Assembly: GCA_030740315.1 (NCBI GenBank) | Contig: JASLXN010000067.1 | Location: 1 to 7,478 of the forward strand | Source of the DNA: Dehalococcoidia bacterium | GTDB lineage: Bacteria > Chloroflexota > Dehalococcoidia > JACVQG01 > JAHKAY01 | Direction: 5' to 3' | Length of the DNA: 7,478 bases | Part shown: positions 6,881-7,478 of the stretch, piece after piece | How positions within the stretch are numbered: position 1 is the first letter of the stretch | Layout of the letters: each line of letters opens with the position of its first letter | Translations under genes and position numbers: made by a program | The notes under the pieces: generated by a model | Database searches by the model: none | The model's input: the letters and a program-made list of their open reading frames with translations, nothing else | Told to the model about the DNA's origin: nothing

Positions 6881-7260
6881 TGCCAGCATACCGCAGCCGC
6901 AAAGTGATGGGTGGCATGGGTGCCGTAGCCTTTGCCATGCACCGCGCCAGCGGGGTGGTCATCGCCCTATATGGCATCACCCATGTGCTGGTGATGTCCT
7001 ACGCACTGGGGGGGGATGTGGGGTTTAACCGGCTTATGGAGACCTTCCAGCAGCCCTGGGTGCTGGTGCTGGAGATGCTGCTTGTAGCCGTGGTCCTGTT
7101 CCATATGCTCAATGGGGTACGCATCCTGCTCTTTGATATCGGGGTAGGCGTTCGCCACCAGAAGGCGCTCTTTATAGGCCTGATGACGGTAGGGGCAGTC
7201 GTCTTGGTGCTCACCGTGCTAGACACGTTACCCTGGCTCCAGGGCCGGGAGCTGGTATAG
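6877..7260 (+). CDS. sdhC: Succinate dehydrogenase/fumarate reductase cytochrome b subunit (SdhC-like)
   Basis: This small membrane anchor of complex II carries heme b and forms part of the quinone site. The 127-residue protein has three predicted membrane helices, at roughly 24-43, 61-83 and 97-118. The SdhC signature is visible as HRASG (22-26; the His-Arg-x-Ser-Gly seen near the quinone site) and HMLNGVRILLFD (76-87), whose His is a usual heme ligand and whose Gly-x-Arg follows the family pattern. H36 in the first helix is a possible second ligand. The start overlaps the fumarase alpha stop (ATGA) and has a strong ribosome site, so the two are co-translated. A second anchor gene follows after 1 bp. 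Whether the complex works as succinate dehydrogenase or fumarate reductase cannot be read from this subunit. Confidence 0.85.
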   Translation: MMPAYRSRKVMGGMGAVAFAMHRASGVVIALYGITHVLVMSYALGGDVGFNRLMETFQQPWVLVLEMLLVAVVLFHMLNGVRILLFDIGVGVRHQKALFIGLMTVGAVVLVLTVLDTLPWLQGRELV

Positions 7261-7261
7261 C

Positions 7262-7478
7262 ATGAGCGCATGGGGATGGCTGCTACAGAGGATTACAGCT
7301 GCTTTGCTGTTTATACTTTTGGCCACCCACCTGTGGCTACTCCACTATGTTTACTTGGGGGAACGGCTTACCTTCCAGCGCATAGCGGACCGGCTGCAGG
7401 CCCCGGTGCTCTGGACCGCAGAGGGGTTGCTGCTGGTGGCGGCCATATACCATGCCCTCTACGGGCTCCGCGGCATCG
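7262..7478 (+). CDS. sdhD: Second complex II membrane anchor subunit (SdhD-like), 3' partial
   Basis: A frame opens at ATG 7262, 1 bp after the sdhC stop, with GGGAG at 7247-7251 as ribosome site, and runs off the window after 72 codons. The protein begins MSAWGWLLQRITAALL, the short amphipathic start and first helix typical of SDH anchors, followed by THLWLLHYVY with H23 and H28. The second helix (about 49-66) ends in YHALYGLRG (63-71), the His-x-x-x-Gly-x-Arg pattern used for heme binding (H64). A third helix would be expected beyond the edge. Position directly after SdhC supports the hydrophobic anchor role. The flavoprotein and iron-sulfur subunits probably follow downstream, but that is inference. 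Confidence 0.8.
   Translation, partial: MSAWGWLLQRITAALLFILLATHLWLLHYVYLGERLTFQRIADRLQAPVLWTAEGLLLVAAIYHALYGLRGI

Noticed and set aside
5000..6942. Long antisense open frames, such as 5000-5548 and 6346-6942 on the minus strand
   Set aside because: They lie opposite well-supported genes, show no recognisable domains, and are expected from low stop-codon density in GC-rich coding DNA.

Overview
The window is about 60-65% GC. It is dense with forward-strand genes and reads as a central-carbon (TCA-cycle) gene cluster from a bacterium. The gene order is aconitase-type large and small subunits, isocitrate dehydrogenase, LDH-like malate dehydrogenase, class I fumarase alpha subunit. I recall this arrangement from Dehalococcoidia (Chloroflexota), so that lineage is my best guess. 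I could not check it by search, and other deep-branching anaerobes or Chloroflexota remain possible.

Layout: positions 1-1464 hold the 3' part of a biotin-dependent carboxyltransferase (pyruvate carboxylase subunit B type), cut by the left edge. Positions 1465-1711 are non-coding and contain a weak terminator-like hairpin, overlapping short palindromes and a weak promoter candidate. Positions 1652-2185 carry the C-terminal half of a beta-class DNA methyltransferase with no motif IV half in front of it. It is lower in GC (about 51% by hand count) and looks like a transferred or decayed remnant. From 2192 to the right edge runs a tight operon: aconitase-family large and small subunits (1-nt overlap), isocitrate dehydrogenase, malate dehydrogenase (8-nt overlap), an 87-bp gap, fumarase alpha, succinate dehydrogenase cytochrome b subunit (4-nt overlap), and a second SDH membrane anchor cut by the right edge.

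Together the genes would make oxaloacetate from pyruvate, interconvert oxaloacetate, malate, fumarate and succinate, and carry citrate to 2-oxoglutarate. Citrate synthase, the fumarase beta subunit, SDH flavoprotein and iron-sulfur subunits, and 2-oxoglutarate oxidation are not in the window.

The most notable points are these. The isocitrate dehydrogenase keeps its isocitrate-binding and NADP-type residues but has Asp where the catalytic Tyr should be, one base away from a Tyr codon. The LeuCD-like dehydratase has an unusual substrate loop that carries an arginine. The methyltransferase remnant sits immediately upstream of the TCA genes. The fumarase alpha gene is followed by SDH genes instead of its beta partner. 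I did not find a clear new defence or mobile system here.
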